NCBI RefSeq assembly: GCF_000002985.6
Contig: NC_003283.11
Location: 19,531,501 to 19,595,500 of the forward strand
Length of the DNA stretch: 64,000 bases
Source of the DNA: Caenorhabditis elegans
Taxonomy: Eukaryota; Nematoda; Chromadorea; Rhabditida; Rhabditidae
Direction of reading: 5' to 3'
In this document: positions 46,001-58,000 of the stretch, in pieces
How the letters are laid out: every line of letters begins with the position of its first letter
Position numbering within the stretch: the stretch's first letter is position 1
The notes under the pieces: generated by a model
The model's input: the letters and a program-made list of their open reading frames with translations, nothing else
Told to the model about the DNA's origin: nothing
The model's database searches: none
Program-made: the position numbers and the translations under genes

Positions 46001-49000
46001 TCATATCAATTCAAATTTAGTGGGAAAAGTGAAATTCGCCCAGTTTTTTCCCGGAAATTCGCAGTTTTCATCCAATTTCAGCAAAAATTTTCAGAGCTAA
46101 AAAAGTCCATCTGAAAATCAAAACCTTTCTTGCCCGATTCTCTTACACGTCAACACGCTATCCATCATCATTTAGGCTGGAAAGTGTCAAATTTCCCGCC
46201 CGCTGTGTTATTTTTATTTTCACTTCCATTTTCTTCGTCTTTGCCGACATTTTTAGTGAAACTCCAAAAAAAACGTCTGAAAATGCCAATTGGCAAACAC
46301 GAGAAACAAATTTCGCTATAAAAGTCGTTCGGAGCCCATTTGGCGGCTCCGAATTCCCCAAATTGCCACATTTTCCCCTTGCGGCATATTCCACCCACAT
46401 TGAGAAGGGAAGGGGTTCCGCGCATTAAAATGTGCACATTTTTTGGCTTTTTGTGCAAAAAATGATAGTTTTTTTGTGGAATATATCAGAAATTTATTTG
46501 AAATTTTCTTGGAAAAAACTTTTTTGAATTTTTTTTTGAAATTTTTTTCAAACTTTTTTTCCAAGTTTTTTCATTTCTATTTTTTGAAATTTTGCACTCC
46601 AAGTGCATAAAAAACTCTGCAATTCCTATATTTCTCATAATATACTATATTCCCTAATCATTGAAATGTGAGAAATTAGACTGAAAATTATTTCTTGCTC
46701 TTTTTGCTCACAAATCTGTTTTAGTGCGCTTTGATACCCTATCCGCTTAGTTTTTGCAAATTTTTGTTGGTATCTTGTAGGTTTTGTGTATTTAGCAAAA
46801 TTAGAGTGACATTTGATTTAAAATATGTTGAAAATCGCATTTTTATTATCACTGAGCACAAACTAGCTAGGAAAATCGCTCTAGAAACCTAAAAATGTTT
46901 TATAACAACTTAAAGTACTCAAATTAAAAGTTTAATATTTAGTATTAACCAAGAAAAAATTATTTACCACAGTGGGGGTTCGAACCCTCGACCTTCTGCG
47001 CCATAGCCAAACCTCTACCCTACTGAGCCACTGCGACACATTTTCAAAGTTTCGAAAAAAATGGGTTCAGGAGTTAATTTTTAAGCTGATTTGGAATTTT
47101 TAAGTGGTTTTGTGCCAAAACTCATAGAAATATACGATAAGGCTGAAAATTTTAGAAACTAAAGTGAAATCGGACCAAAATTGGATAAATTCCAATTTTT
47201 AAAAAATTTCGAGGTGATTAAAAGCGTGAACTCTTTTTATTATATCTAAATTGGCAGAACAAAAATTTTTGCCACCACTGGGGCTCGAACCCTTGACCTT
47301 CTGGACCATTGCCAAGCCTCTACCCAGCTGAGCCACCGGGACACATTTTTGAAATTGCGGAAAAATGGCTCTAGGGGTCAATTTCAATGTTTAATTCGAA
47401 TTTTTGGTTGTATTTTCTAAGAATCTTTCAGGAAATTTGAAAAATAAAATTATTTTGAGCGCAGCTTCCGAAAACCCCAAAACTTCTGAGTTTAGACTTC
47501 CATTTTCTTTTTTTTCCGGCTTAGTAACTACGAAAATATCAGAAAATCAGAATCTGATATCTCCTGCCAACCGTGAAACACATTTTTTGCAAGGTACCTA
47601 ACTTTTTTTTTTTTGGAAACTTCTAAAACTTTTCTCAAAAAGTTGGTTTTTCCTATTTTTAATATTTCTTGTTGATTCTGAAACGTTCTGGAACTTTTAA
47701 AATTCCTGTGGATTTTTCTGAGAAATTCTGATATTTGTCTTAAATTTCGGGGAGTTTTCTCAAATTTTCTATTTTTTTTCCAATGTTTTTCACTTTTTTC
47801 ACAATTTTTTCCCTACTTTCCATGTTTCCCTCAACATTTTCTCTCATTTCTCATCTCTGAACCTTTCTCATTAAAAATTTCTTGAGATGCCGTGGGCATC
47901 ATCATCAGATGTATCATCTGAGGATGCATATCCAATGCGTCCATTACCAAAATCTGAGGCATTTCTACGAAGATCACCACGTATGCCAAAGTATTCGGAC
48001 TCTATACTACACGCATATTCGTGCCGTAAATTGTAAGAAAATTGGCTAAAATTCGTCTTAAAATCGAATTTTTTAGCAAAAAAAACCAGAGTTTTTCTGA
48101 AAATATTCCAACTAAGATTACAGAACTTCAAAAATACACTTGAAAATTCGAAATCAGCTCAAAAATTGACTCCGTAACCCTTTTTTTTCGAAATTTTGAA
48201 AATGTGCCGTGGTGGCTCAGTAGGGTAGCGAATTAGCTATGGCGCAGAAGGTCGAGGGTTCGAACCCCTCTAACGTCAAATATTTTTGTTCTATTTTTTT
48301 GACAACATAAAGATGTTCTGTTCCAAAAATAAATACAAAAACCAAGAAAAATGCCCAATTTTGTTTAAATTTCAGCAACTTTTAGCTAACAAGGGAAGTC
48401 TTTGAGGGGGTCCGTAGATTTGGGGTTCTTATGCTAAAATTCCTACAGAAGAGTGTTATGATCTCTCCAAAAAATTTAGCTGCCCCGGTCAAGTTTCAGC
48501 AAAGTTATGACGTTTTGAAATTTCAGTTAAACACACCATTGAAATCCACTGTCTTACCATGCAATCCACGCAAATCTCAGCTTGCGTGACCACCGAAAAT
48601 GTGACACCCACCACATTGAGTTGAAAAATGTCCTCGGTGGCCGAGTTGGGAGTGCGCGCGTCTGATAAGATTTAAGCTTTGGTTCGATTCCTTCTATTTT
48701 TGAAATATTTTTGTAAGTTGAATAAAGTTGTAAAACAACTCATTCAAACATTTTTGCGCATTTTTAAAGTGATTTTATTCTTATTCGGGAACCTAGAATC
48801 ATTGTCCGCACTTTTTGGAAATTTTTATTTTTTTCATTTTTGCTCAAAATTTCTTGATCAACTCCAAGCAAAAAAATCAAAAAATTTCATTTTTCTAAAC
48901 AATTATGAAATTGCTATGTTGTTGTTCAGAAATGTATGAAACGTACATTACACAAGTTTTAACTCTCTATTCGCAAGTAAACCGTCGAAATGATCTACAT

Positions 49001-52000
49001 CTCACGAACTTTGTGCAAAATATTTAACCAACTTTGAAGTTGCATAACTTCGTTGAGATAAATTATTTTGAAAAATGATCAACTAACAAAATGTTTGTTG
49101 AATAACAGTGAACAAAGTTTTTGCGAATAGAGAGTTAAAACTTGTGTAATGTACGTTCCATACATTTCTGAACAACAACATAGCAATTTCATAATTGTTT
49201 AGAAAAATGAAATTTTTTGAATTTTTTGCTTGGAGTTGATCAAGAAATTTTGAGCAAAAATGAAAAAAATAAAAATTTCCAAAAAGTGCGGACAATGATT
49301 CTAGGTTCCCGAATAAGAATAAAATCACTTTAAAAATGCGCAAAAATGTTTGAATGAGTTGTTTTACAACTTTATTCAACTTACAAAAATATTTCAAAAA
49401 TAGAAGGAATCGAACCAAAGCTTAAATCTTATCAGACGCGCGCACTCCCAACTCGGCCACCGAGGACATTTTTCAACTCAATGTGGTGGGTGCCACATTT
49501 TCGGTGATCACGCAAGCTGAGATTTGCGTGGATTGCATGGTAAGACAGTGGATTTCAATGGTGTTTTTAACTGAAATTTCAAAACGTCGTAACTTTGCTG
49601 AAACTTGACCGGGGCAGCTAAATTTTTTGGAGAGATCATAACTAACACTCTTCTGTAGGAATTTTAGCATGAGAACCCCAAATCTACGGACCCCCTCAAA
49701 GACTTCCCTTGTAAGGCATCCACGGAGGCGTTGAAACCGCCCGCCCGCCCCACACCACACACCGCCCTCCCGTCGCCTCGCCCTATCGCCCTACTAATTT
49801 TTTTTGTTTTGAGAAAAAGTAAAAGAAAACTGAAAATCGAACATTTTTAATTATAAAAATCAAATAAAGAATCCTTTAAAACATAGTTTATCAATATTAA
49901 AACAACAAACATACTGTTTGAAAGAAAGAAAATAAGTCAGTGTATTGCACACAAACTATAGTGACGCGCAACTCGCGAAGCGTCGGCCACTAATCAAAGA
50001 ATACAATACGGCGATAGGGCGGGCGATAGGAGGGCGAAGGAGTAGGGCGGGCGTGGTGTACACTTTTCACGCCTCGCCTCCGTGGATGCCTTACTTTTAG
50101 CCTCTAATCTGGAATTCTGTGGTTCTTAAAACAAAATCACTTAAAATTTTGAAATTAAAAAAGCTCAAACATTGACTCCCGGACCCATTTTTTTTCGAAA
50201 TTTTGAAAATGTGCCGTGGTGGCTCAGTAGGGTAGAGGTTCAGCTGTGGCGCAGAGGTCAAGGGTTCGAACCCCGCTGACGTCAAATATTTTTGTTCTAT
50301 TTTTTTGACAACTTAAAGATGTTCTGTTCCAAAAATAAATACAAAACCAAGAAAAATGCCCAATTTTGCAAAAATTTGAGCTACTTTTAGCCTCTAATCT
50401 GGAATTCTGTGGTTCTTAAAACAAAATCACTTAAAATTTTGAAATCAAAAAAGCTCAAAAATTGACTCTCGAACCCATTTTTTTTCGAAATTTGAAAATG
50501 TGCCTCGGTGGCTCAGTTGGGTAGAGGTTTAGCAGTGGCGCAGATGGTCAAGGGTTCGAACCCCACTGCGGCCAAAAATTTTTGCGAAGTTGTTTCTGTT
50601 TGAAATCATTTTAAAATTTGTGAGTGAACTGAAATTCACCCAGTTTTTTGCGGAAATTCACATTTTTTTCCGATTTCAGCTTAAATTTTCTCAGATTTTC
50701 AGAAAAAATATTTCACAAAGTGTCTTTGCCTTCAGTTTAATATGACTCTCTAAGATTTAAAATTGATTATTCAAAAATTCCATAACATTTTTCAGAATTT
50801 TCAAAAAAAAAAAATGATTTTTAATCAAAAACCGCCACTTATTTTCGTCCTTTTTCGGCAACATTTTCCAATTTCCAACCGGAAAACGGGGTAGATTTTG
50901 CCCCAACTCTGACAAATTCAATTTCCTGCGCCGTCTGTGTTGCCATTTGACATCACCTGGAGAAAAATTGGGCGGAGCCAACACTTTTTTCGATTAACTC
51001 ACTTTCAGACCACTTTGAAATTGAGTTTGACCTACTTTTCTGCTGAAAATTTTATATATTTTTTGCGCAAATTTTGCGCCGCTGAAATTTATGGGCTTTC
51101 TATCAAAACAAGGCGGAGCATCTCGGAGCTTCCGGCTCCGCAAGAAAAAAGTTCCGATTCAGGAAAGGTGTCGGTAAGATTAGCACTGAAAAGTTGGGTT
51201 TTATGAATTAAAACCGGAAGGTTTTACGAAAATCAAAGTTAAATTTCAGATCAACATCAATCCCAGCACCACTAGACCGCCGTCAGGGCCGGAGCTGTGA
51301 ATTTCATACGTCAGATGATGATCGGCACGATCGGTACGACAATCCGATTGCCCAGGTAAGGTAGAAAATTATATGCTGATCATTTTGTCAGTTGGAATTT
51401 TTTCGTTATCTCTAACCGTTGAGGAGATACAGGCGTTTAAAGTTTACCCGGCGAGAGAGTATGGAGGGGGAGAGACGCAGGGGGGGGGGGCGCGTCTGCA
51501 CTCTCCCCTCCCCCCACACTCTCTCGCCGCGCAAACTTTGAACGCTTGTAACTCTGCAGGGAATGGAGATATTAAGAAACTGTAAATTGATGAAATGATC
51601 AAAATTTTAAGAGGAATATGATTTTTTAGTTTTTGGGATTGAATTTTGTTTAAAAAAAAGTTTTGCAATTTTACAATTTTTTAATGTTTAGGTTCAGTCG
51701 ATAGAAAATTTTACGCTGATAACTTTGCTATTTTGCAGTGTTTTGATACCTCTAACCGTTATAGAGATACAGGGGTTTGAAATTTTGGCGGCGAGAGAGT
51801 GTGGAGGGGGAGAGAGTCTCCGAGAGACGCAGAGGAGGGCGCACGCCTGCACTCTCCCCTCCCCCCACACTCTCTCGCCTCTCAACTTTGAACGCTTCTA
51901 TTTCTGCTGCGGATAATGATATCTGAATACTTTCAAACACTGAAATGGTTAGAATTTTTAGCAGGATTAATTTTTCCGAAAAATAACTTTCTTAGAAAAT

Positions 52001-55000
52001 GTCAAACTGCAAAACATTCTTAAAATGTCATACATCTTGAATCTATGAAATTTCAAAATTTCAATCTCCGATGTAATTGACATTTTTATTTACCCAATCC
52101 CATCCTCCTCCACATTTTCTCATCAAATTTTTCCCTCATAAGATTTTTTTTTATTCGGACGAAAATTGTTCCGGCTCAATGAGCACATAGGTCGCTCCAG
52201 AAGAAAACCTGAACTTTTCATTGTCTTTATGAGTTTTTTTCGGATTGAGAATCGATTTTTTGGCGTTTTTTTTTGGCTTAATCATTAGGAAATCCGAGCT
52301 CGATGCGGTTTTTTCTGGGTAAATTGAGCCAATTTCCGGGAATTTTCAGAGCGTTTTCCAGTTTTTTTTCTTTGCGCAAGGCTTCGTCATTGGTGCTTTA
52401 GAAGGTTTTGAATCGAGAACCTGAAAATTTTAATCAATTTTTTCTAGGTTTTCACCTGTTTGAGTTTTGGTGCACATTTTGTTAAGTAGATTTTTTAAAA
52501 TTGAAAAATTCGAGAATTCTTGGAGTTTTCTGGAATTTTCTAGTAGTTTTTCGGATTTTTTTTTAAATTTTGTACTTTAAAAAACATTCTGTAAGTCCCT
52601 AGAATTTTCAGAATACTTTTTGAAATAGTTTCAAAATTTCTGGATTTTTTTTTAGAAATTTCTGAGAGTGCCCTAATTTTTTTCGCGAAATTTGTTTCCT
52701 GTTAAAAATTTTGCTTTTTCTTAGTTTGTTTCACTCAAAACAAACAAAACAAAAATTATTGACCCCGCCTTTTAAAACTTGCGAAAAATGGGCCCAGGGG
52801 TCAAATTTTGAGCTTATTTCAATTTTTCAGCAGTTTTGATCCTAAAACTTATGGAAATTGAAGAAATTTTACAATTTTGAAATTGGTATCAACAGAAATC
52901 TGGACTAACCATTTTTTCCCTTCCAAAATTACAAATTTTGAATTTTCAGAGATTTTATAGGGCTGTAATAACTGAAAAATCAATTTTATCTTAAAATTCC
53001 TCCCCTGGGCTCATTTTTCTGGAATTTTGAAAATGGGTCGCAGTGGCTCAGGTGGGTAGAGATTTAGCTATGGCGCAGAAGGTCAAGAGTTCGACCCCCG
53101 CTAACGCCGAATATTTTTGTTTTATTTTCTTTTATAACATATAGATGTTCTGTTCCAAAAATAAATACAATAAACAAGGAAAATTCCCAATTTTGCCTAA
53201 ATTCGAGCTACTTCAAACCCCCTAATCTGGAATTATACCGTTCTCAAACCAAAATCACTTTAAAACTTGAAATCAGCTCAAAAATTGACTCTGGAACCCT
53301 TTTTTTTTCGAAATTTTGAAAATGGGTCGCAGTGGCTCAGGTGGGTAGAGGTTTGGCTGTGGCGCAGAAGACCAGGGTTCGATCCCCACTGAGGTCAAAA
53401 ATTTTTTCCAATTTTTTTTTTTCTGCTTGAAATCAGTTCAAAACTTGTATTTGCGGTAAAATATTTTTAAAAAAATTTGAGGAGAAAAAATTTGTATTCC
53501 TTAATTTTTGTAGGTTTTTTTGTAGTTTTTTTTCCTGGAATTTTCGTAATTTTACATTAAAAATTACTCTAAAAATGAGTTGTCTGTCTTTCCTTGTTTT
53601 CTCAGTCGTCTCTAAATTTTTGCGCACTTTTTTCTCTCTTTTGGACGTGTCGAAATATGATTTTCCTTTATTCAAATTTACTCAATTTTCCTCTTGCTCG
53701 GCGCCGCCTCCTCCTCCTCTTTCCGAAAAAAAACGTCTTTTCGAACATCTTTTTTTGCTCAATTTTTTTGTCAATATTCTAGATGAATTCCGACGACTCG
53801 GAATCGCCGTTAAATCGCCGAAAAACTGAGCCAAAACGGGTATTGGGCACCAAAAATGGCTCATTGTCTGTGACGCCGGGCGAGAAGAACGAGGGACGCG
53901 ATAGGGCGTTTTCCATGTATTCGGTAGGGTTTTTGGGGGCGAAAATGGGAAGTTAAAGTGAAAAAAAGTAATTTTGGATGGTTTTAGAAATTTTGAAAAA
54001 AAAAATTTTTTGGAAAACTTTTTTTCCAAAAAAAATTTTTTTTTTCAAAAATTGTTTTTTTCAAAAGTTTTAAATTTTCCACATTTCCAGGTTTCATCGG
54101 ACATTTTACGTGTTTCTGGTTACACTCAACAATTCCGAAGCCTCCTAACCGCTAGGTTCTCCCCGAGACGGGAATCTACTCCGGACGTGACTGTTGAAGC
54201 TCCCGAGGATGAGAATAAAAACGGTTAGTTTTTTAGGGTTTCAGGATTTTTTAAGAAGAGAAATTTGTGAAAAATTGGATTTGGGATGAAAAATTGGGTC
54301 AGAAATGCAAAAAAAAATTAGAAAAATTTCCAAAAATATTTTTCCAATTTTTTTTTATTTCTAAACATAAGTCCGAAATTTTACCGAAATTTTCCTGAAA
54401 AATACAGCAAGCGTGGTTTTATCAAATTAAAACAGAGAAAACAAAAAAAATTTCCCCCTGGGGGTCGAACCCTGATCCTCTGCGCCACAGCCAAACCTCT
54501 ACCCACCACTGCTGAGCCACTGCGATCCATTCTCAAAATTCCAAAAAATGAGCCCAGCGGTGGAATTTTGAGATAAAATTGATTTTTCAGTTATAATAGG
54601 CTTTTAAATCTCTGAAAAGTAATTTTGGAGGGGAACATGGCGAGTTAAGATTTCTGTTGATACCAATTTCAAAATTTGTAAAATTTCTCACATTTCCTCA
54701 AGTTTCTGGATTGAACTGACTGAAAACTCGAATAAAAACTCGAAATTCTAGCCCTGAACCCATTTTTCCGCAATTTTGAAAATGAGTTACTATGGCTCAG
54801 GTGGGTAGAGGTTTGGCTATGGTGCAGAAGACCGGGGTTCGACCCCCGGCAAGGTCAATAATTTTTGTTTTGTTTGTTTTAAGTGAAACAAACTAAGAAA
54901 AAGCAAAGTTTTAAACAGAAAAAGTTTGCGCGAATTTTTTGAAATTTTTTTTGCTAATTTCAACAATGTACTCATTTTAGAAATTTTACCATTTTTATCA

Positions 55001-58000
55001 ATTTCAAATTTAAATCTTTAAGATAAAAACACAAAACCTCTCCAGATTTATCTGCTTTATTCGATCTCCAAATTCCCCCTCTGAATTTTACCTTTTTTTT
55101 TTTTTTTTTAGAAACTGAAAAAAAACATCTTGCTAAGAGGATCTTGTCCCCGGCGCCAAGCACATCTATTACACTTTTTACATACGTAACAACCTGCTTT
55201 TTATGCTTAATCCTTCCCCTCCCATCGGCTGAGATGGCTAATCTATGTCCCCTTTTTATATATTATTCGAAGAAAAGAGCAAGTAGCTGAGCACAAAAAA
55301 TGTAAAGAAAATGATTGGAAAATTTGGGAATTCTGAGTCAGAAAATTCTTTTAAGTCGCAAAAAATTTGAATTTTTATAAATTTTCATCAAAATCCTCAA
55401 AAAATTGATGTCTTAATAAGAAGAAAACCCCTTTTTTGTATGAGAAACTCAAAACAAAAATTTTTTACCCCGCCGGGGGTCGAACCCTGGTCTTCTGCGC
55501 CATTGCCAAACCTCTACCCATCTGAGCTACAGCGACCCATTTTCAAAATTGCTGAAAAGTGTCCCACGGGGTAGAATTTTGAGCTGAAGTTGGATTTTCA
55601 TATACTGTCAGTGTGAAATCTTCGGAAAACCCCAAAAGTTCCACCTATATCAAATTTTTGAATTTTTTTACTCAAAAAACTTGACACTTTTGAACTTCTA
55701 TGAATTTCACGCCACAAAAAGCTATACCCCATACTAATTAAAAAAAAAAAAAACAAAAATATATGGCCCCACCGGGGGTCGAACCCTGGTCCTCTGCGCC
55801 AGAGCCAAACCTCTTCCCAGCTGAGCCACTGCGACCCACTTTCAAAATCGCGGAAAAAAGCGTTCTGGGTTAGATTTTTGTGCTGAATTGGGATTTTCAG
55901 TCATTCTCCTGTTTAAAAATAATCTTCCGGCTCCAATTTAATCTCGAAAACCGCACAAAACAAGTCTGATGACACATCTGAAAAAATCTGAAAATCGGGG
56001 GATTAACTTTTGAAAATCAGATTTTCAAGAGAAAATTTGTCATTGTCAGCTTATAAAATGCTCAAGTTTAACCGGGAAATTCAAATTTTAAGTCATTTTT
56101 TTTCGATTTTCCCCACTCAAAGTGTATCCCCGGGTTCCGTGACATTTCTGAATTGACATGAATTCCCGAGAAAGCTCAAAAGAGCCAAGAAAATAGGAAT
56201 TTCTCATAATCCCCCGGCGCATAAGGGGGGGGGGGGCTGAGCTCCTAAGAGACGGGGAGAAAAACAGCTCTCCTCTCACACACACAGCTGATAAAGTCAA
56301 TAATCTCCCCGGCAGGGCTCCGGCGGTGACTGATAAGATTATTTTTTTCCTCATTTTTTCCCTCCGAGCCTCACGCCATCTAATTTTTTTTTTTGGATTT
56401 CTACATACATATTTCAAGATTTTTTTCGTCACCTCTAGGGAGGGGTCTTAAAAGTGATGTAACTTTTGAACCAGTTTTAGGATTGAAATTTTGAGTAGGT
56501 TTTCTGAAAGATAAAGATTTGGAGCTAGTCTAGGTGAAATTTCAGAAAATTTGAAAAACTGGCTCGTGAGAAATTGTGGGTTGAAGCTCGGTTTTTCGGT
56601 TTTTAGTTGAAAAATTTGAAGTTTGAAGCTTTCTCCTGAAGTTATAGTTGAAACTAATTTTTTTTTCTTTCTATCATAAAGCCGACACAGTTTAATATAA
56701 ACTTGTCATGTTTCAGCAGAAAAATTCGCTTTTAAAATTTTCAAAAAAAAAATTTTTGAAATTTTTTTTTTGAAATTTTTTTTCAGATTTTTTTTACATT
56801 AAGCCTGAAAATTGAACAACTTAATAATTTGCATAATATTGTATATTACACAGAAAACTGTCAAAAACTTGAAAAAACACATAAATTTCGAATAATTTTG
56901 AAAAATTCTGAAAATTCAAATTTCAGTCCAATTTTTTTTACCGGGAAATTCAAATTTTCATCTATTTTCAGATGAAATTTGAAATTTTTTGTTAATTTTA
57001 ACAATAACCTCAAATTTTTCGTTAACTTTAACCAATAAAACCCTGAAAACTCCCGATTTTCCAAAAAGTCCAATTTTGTGAGGTCCCACCACGAAAACTC
57101 CCGTTGGGATCGGAATTTTCGAGCATGTCAGTTTTTTATTAAAAAAATTGTTTTTATAGTTTTCTAACACTTTCTACCAAAGATTGGCCAAAAATCTCAA
57201 AAAGGATAACTTTTATGGAATTTTGAAAATCAAGAATTTTTGAGAAAAATTTTCAAAAAAATAATTTCCAGAATTCCCAGATTTTTATGAATTTATATTT
57301 TTAAAACAATTCTTCATCAGGATAAATATTTAAAAAAATGCTCCGAAAATCCTATGTTCACGAAAAAAAAAATTAAATTTTCAATTTTCAGTGCAAAATT
57401 TCAAAATCTCGCCAAAATTCAAAACTTCTCCAAAACGAATTCTTCAAACTTTCTGAAACTTAACCAAAATCTCCCTTAAACCTTTTTCTATCAGTTAACA
57501 CATTTAAAATTTCCGTCCTCCCGCTAACTCCAAAGTTACAACACTTTCCACCCGGCCACCTCGATTGATCAGCGTGGCGGGCGGAGCCGTGAAAGGGTAA
57601 GAGAGGTGATATTCGAGAAGCTCCATGTGCACAAGAAGAGCACTCAGTATGTGTGTGTGTGTGTGTGCACACGCAACCAAACGGGACGCTTCTTCTCCTT
57701 TTTTTCTTCCTTCTTACCACTTTTTGCCACACTTTTTCCGGACGGGGCCCCCCGCTGTCTCGTTACCACTTATATAGTTAAGCCCCCCCCCCCAGACACC
57801 TCTATATGGGTTTTTGAAATTTTCGTCAATTTTCAAAGTCAATCTTTTTTATTAGTCCTGCACCTTTGATTTGGTTAGAAAAAATGTTAGAAAAAACCGT
57901 TAAAAAACCGGACCATAGTGCATCGTCAGGGCATATCTCTGTTCAAATTTTTAGATTTTTACATATTATTTATGTCAAATTGTAGAGAATTTTAAGGTCA

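Larger units (their letters stand above)
48180..50600. repeat. SINE-containing ~290-bp repeat units (three), interrupted by nested insertions
   Basis: Units with GGTGGCTCAGT…GGTTCGAACCCC at 48205-48279, 50213-50287 and 50510-50580. They share CTTTTAGCCTCTAATCTGGAA and TTTTGACAAC…AAAGATGTTCTGTTCC. The first unit is broken at 48385 by the hairpin element and continues at 50093. Confidence 0.85.

Noticed and set aside
48679..49418. Near-identical 86- and 111-aa ORFs on opposite strands
   Set aside because: They are the two arms of the hairpin element; composition is Phe/Lys-rich like AT-rich non-coding DNA.
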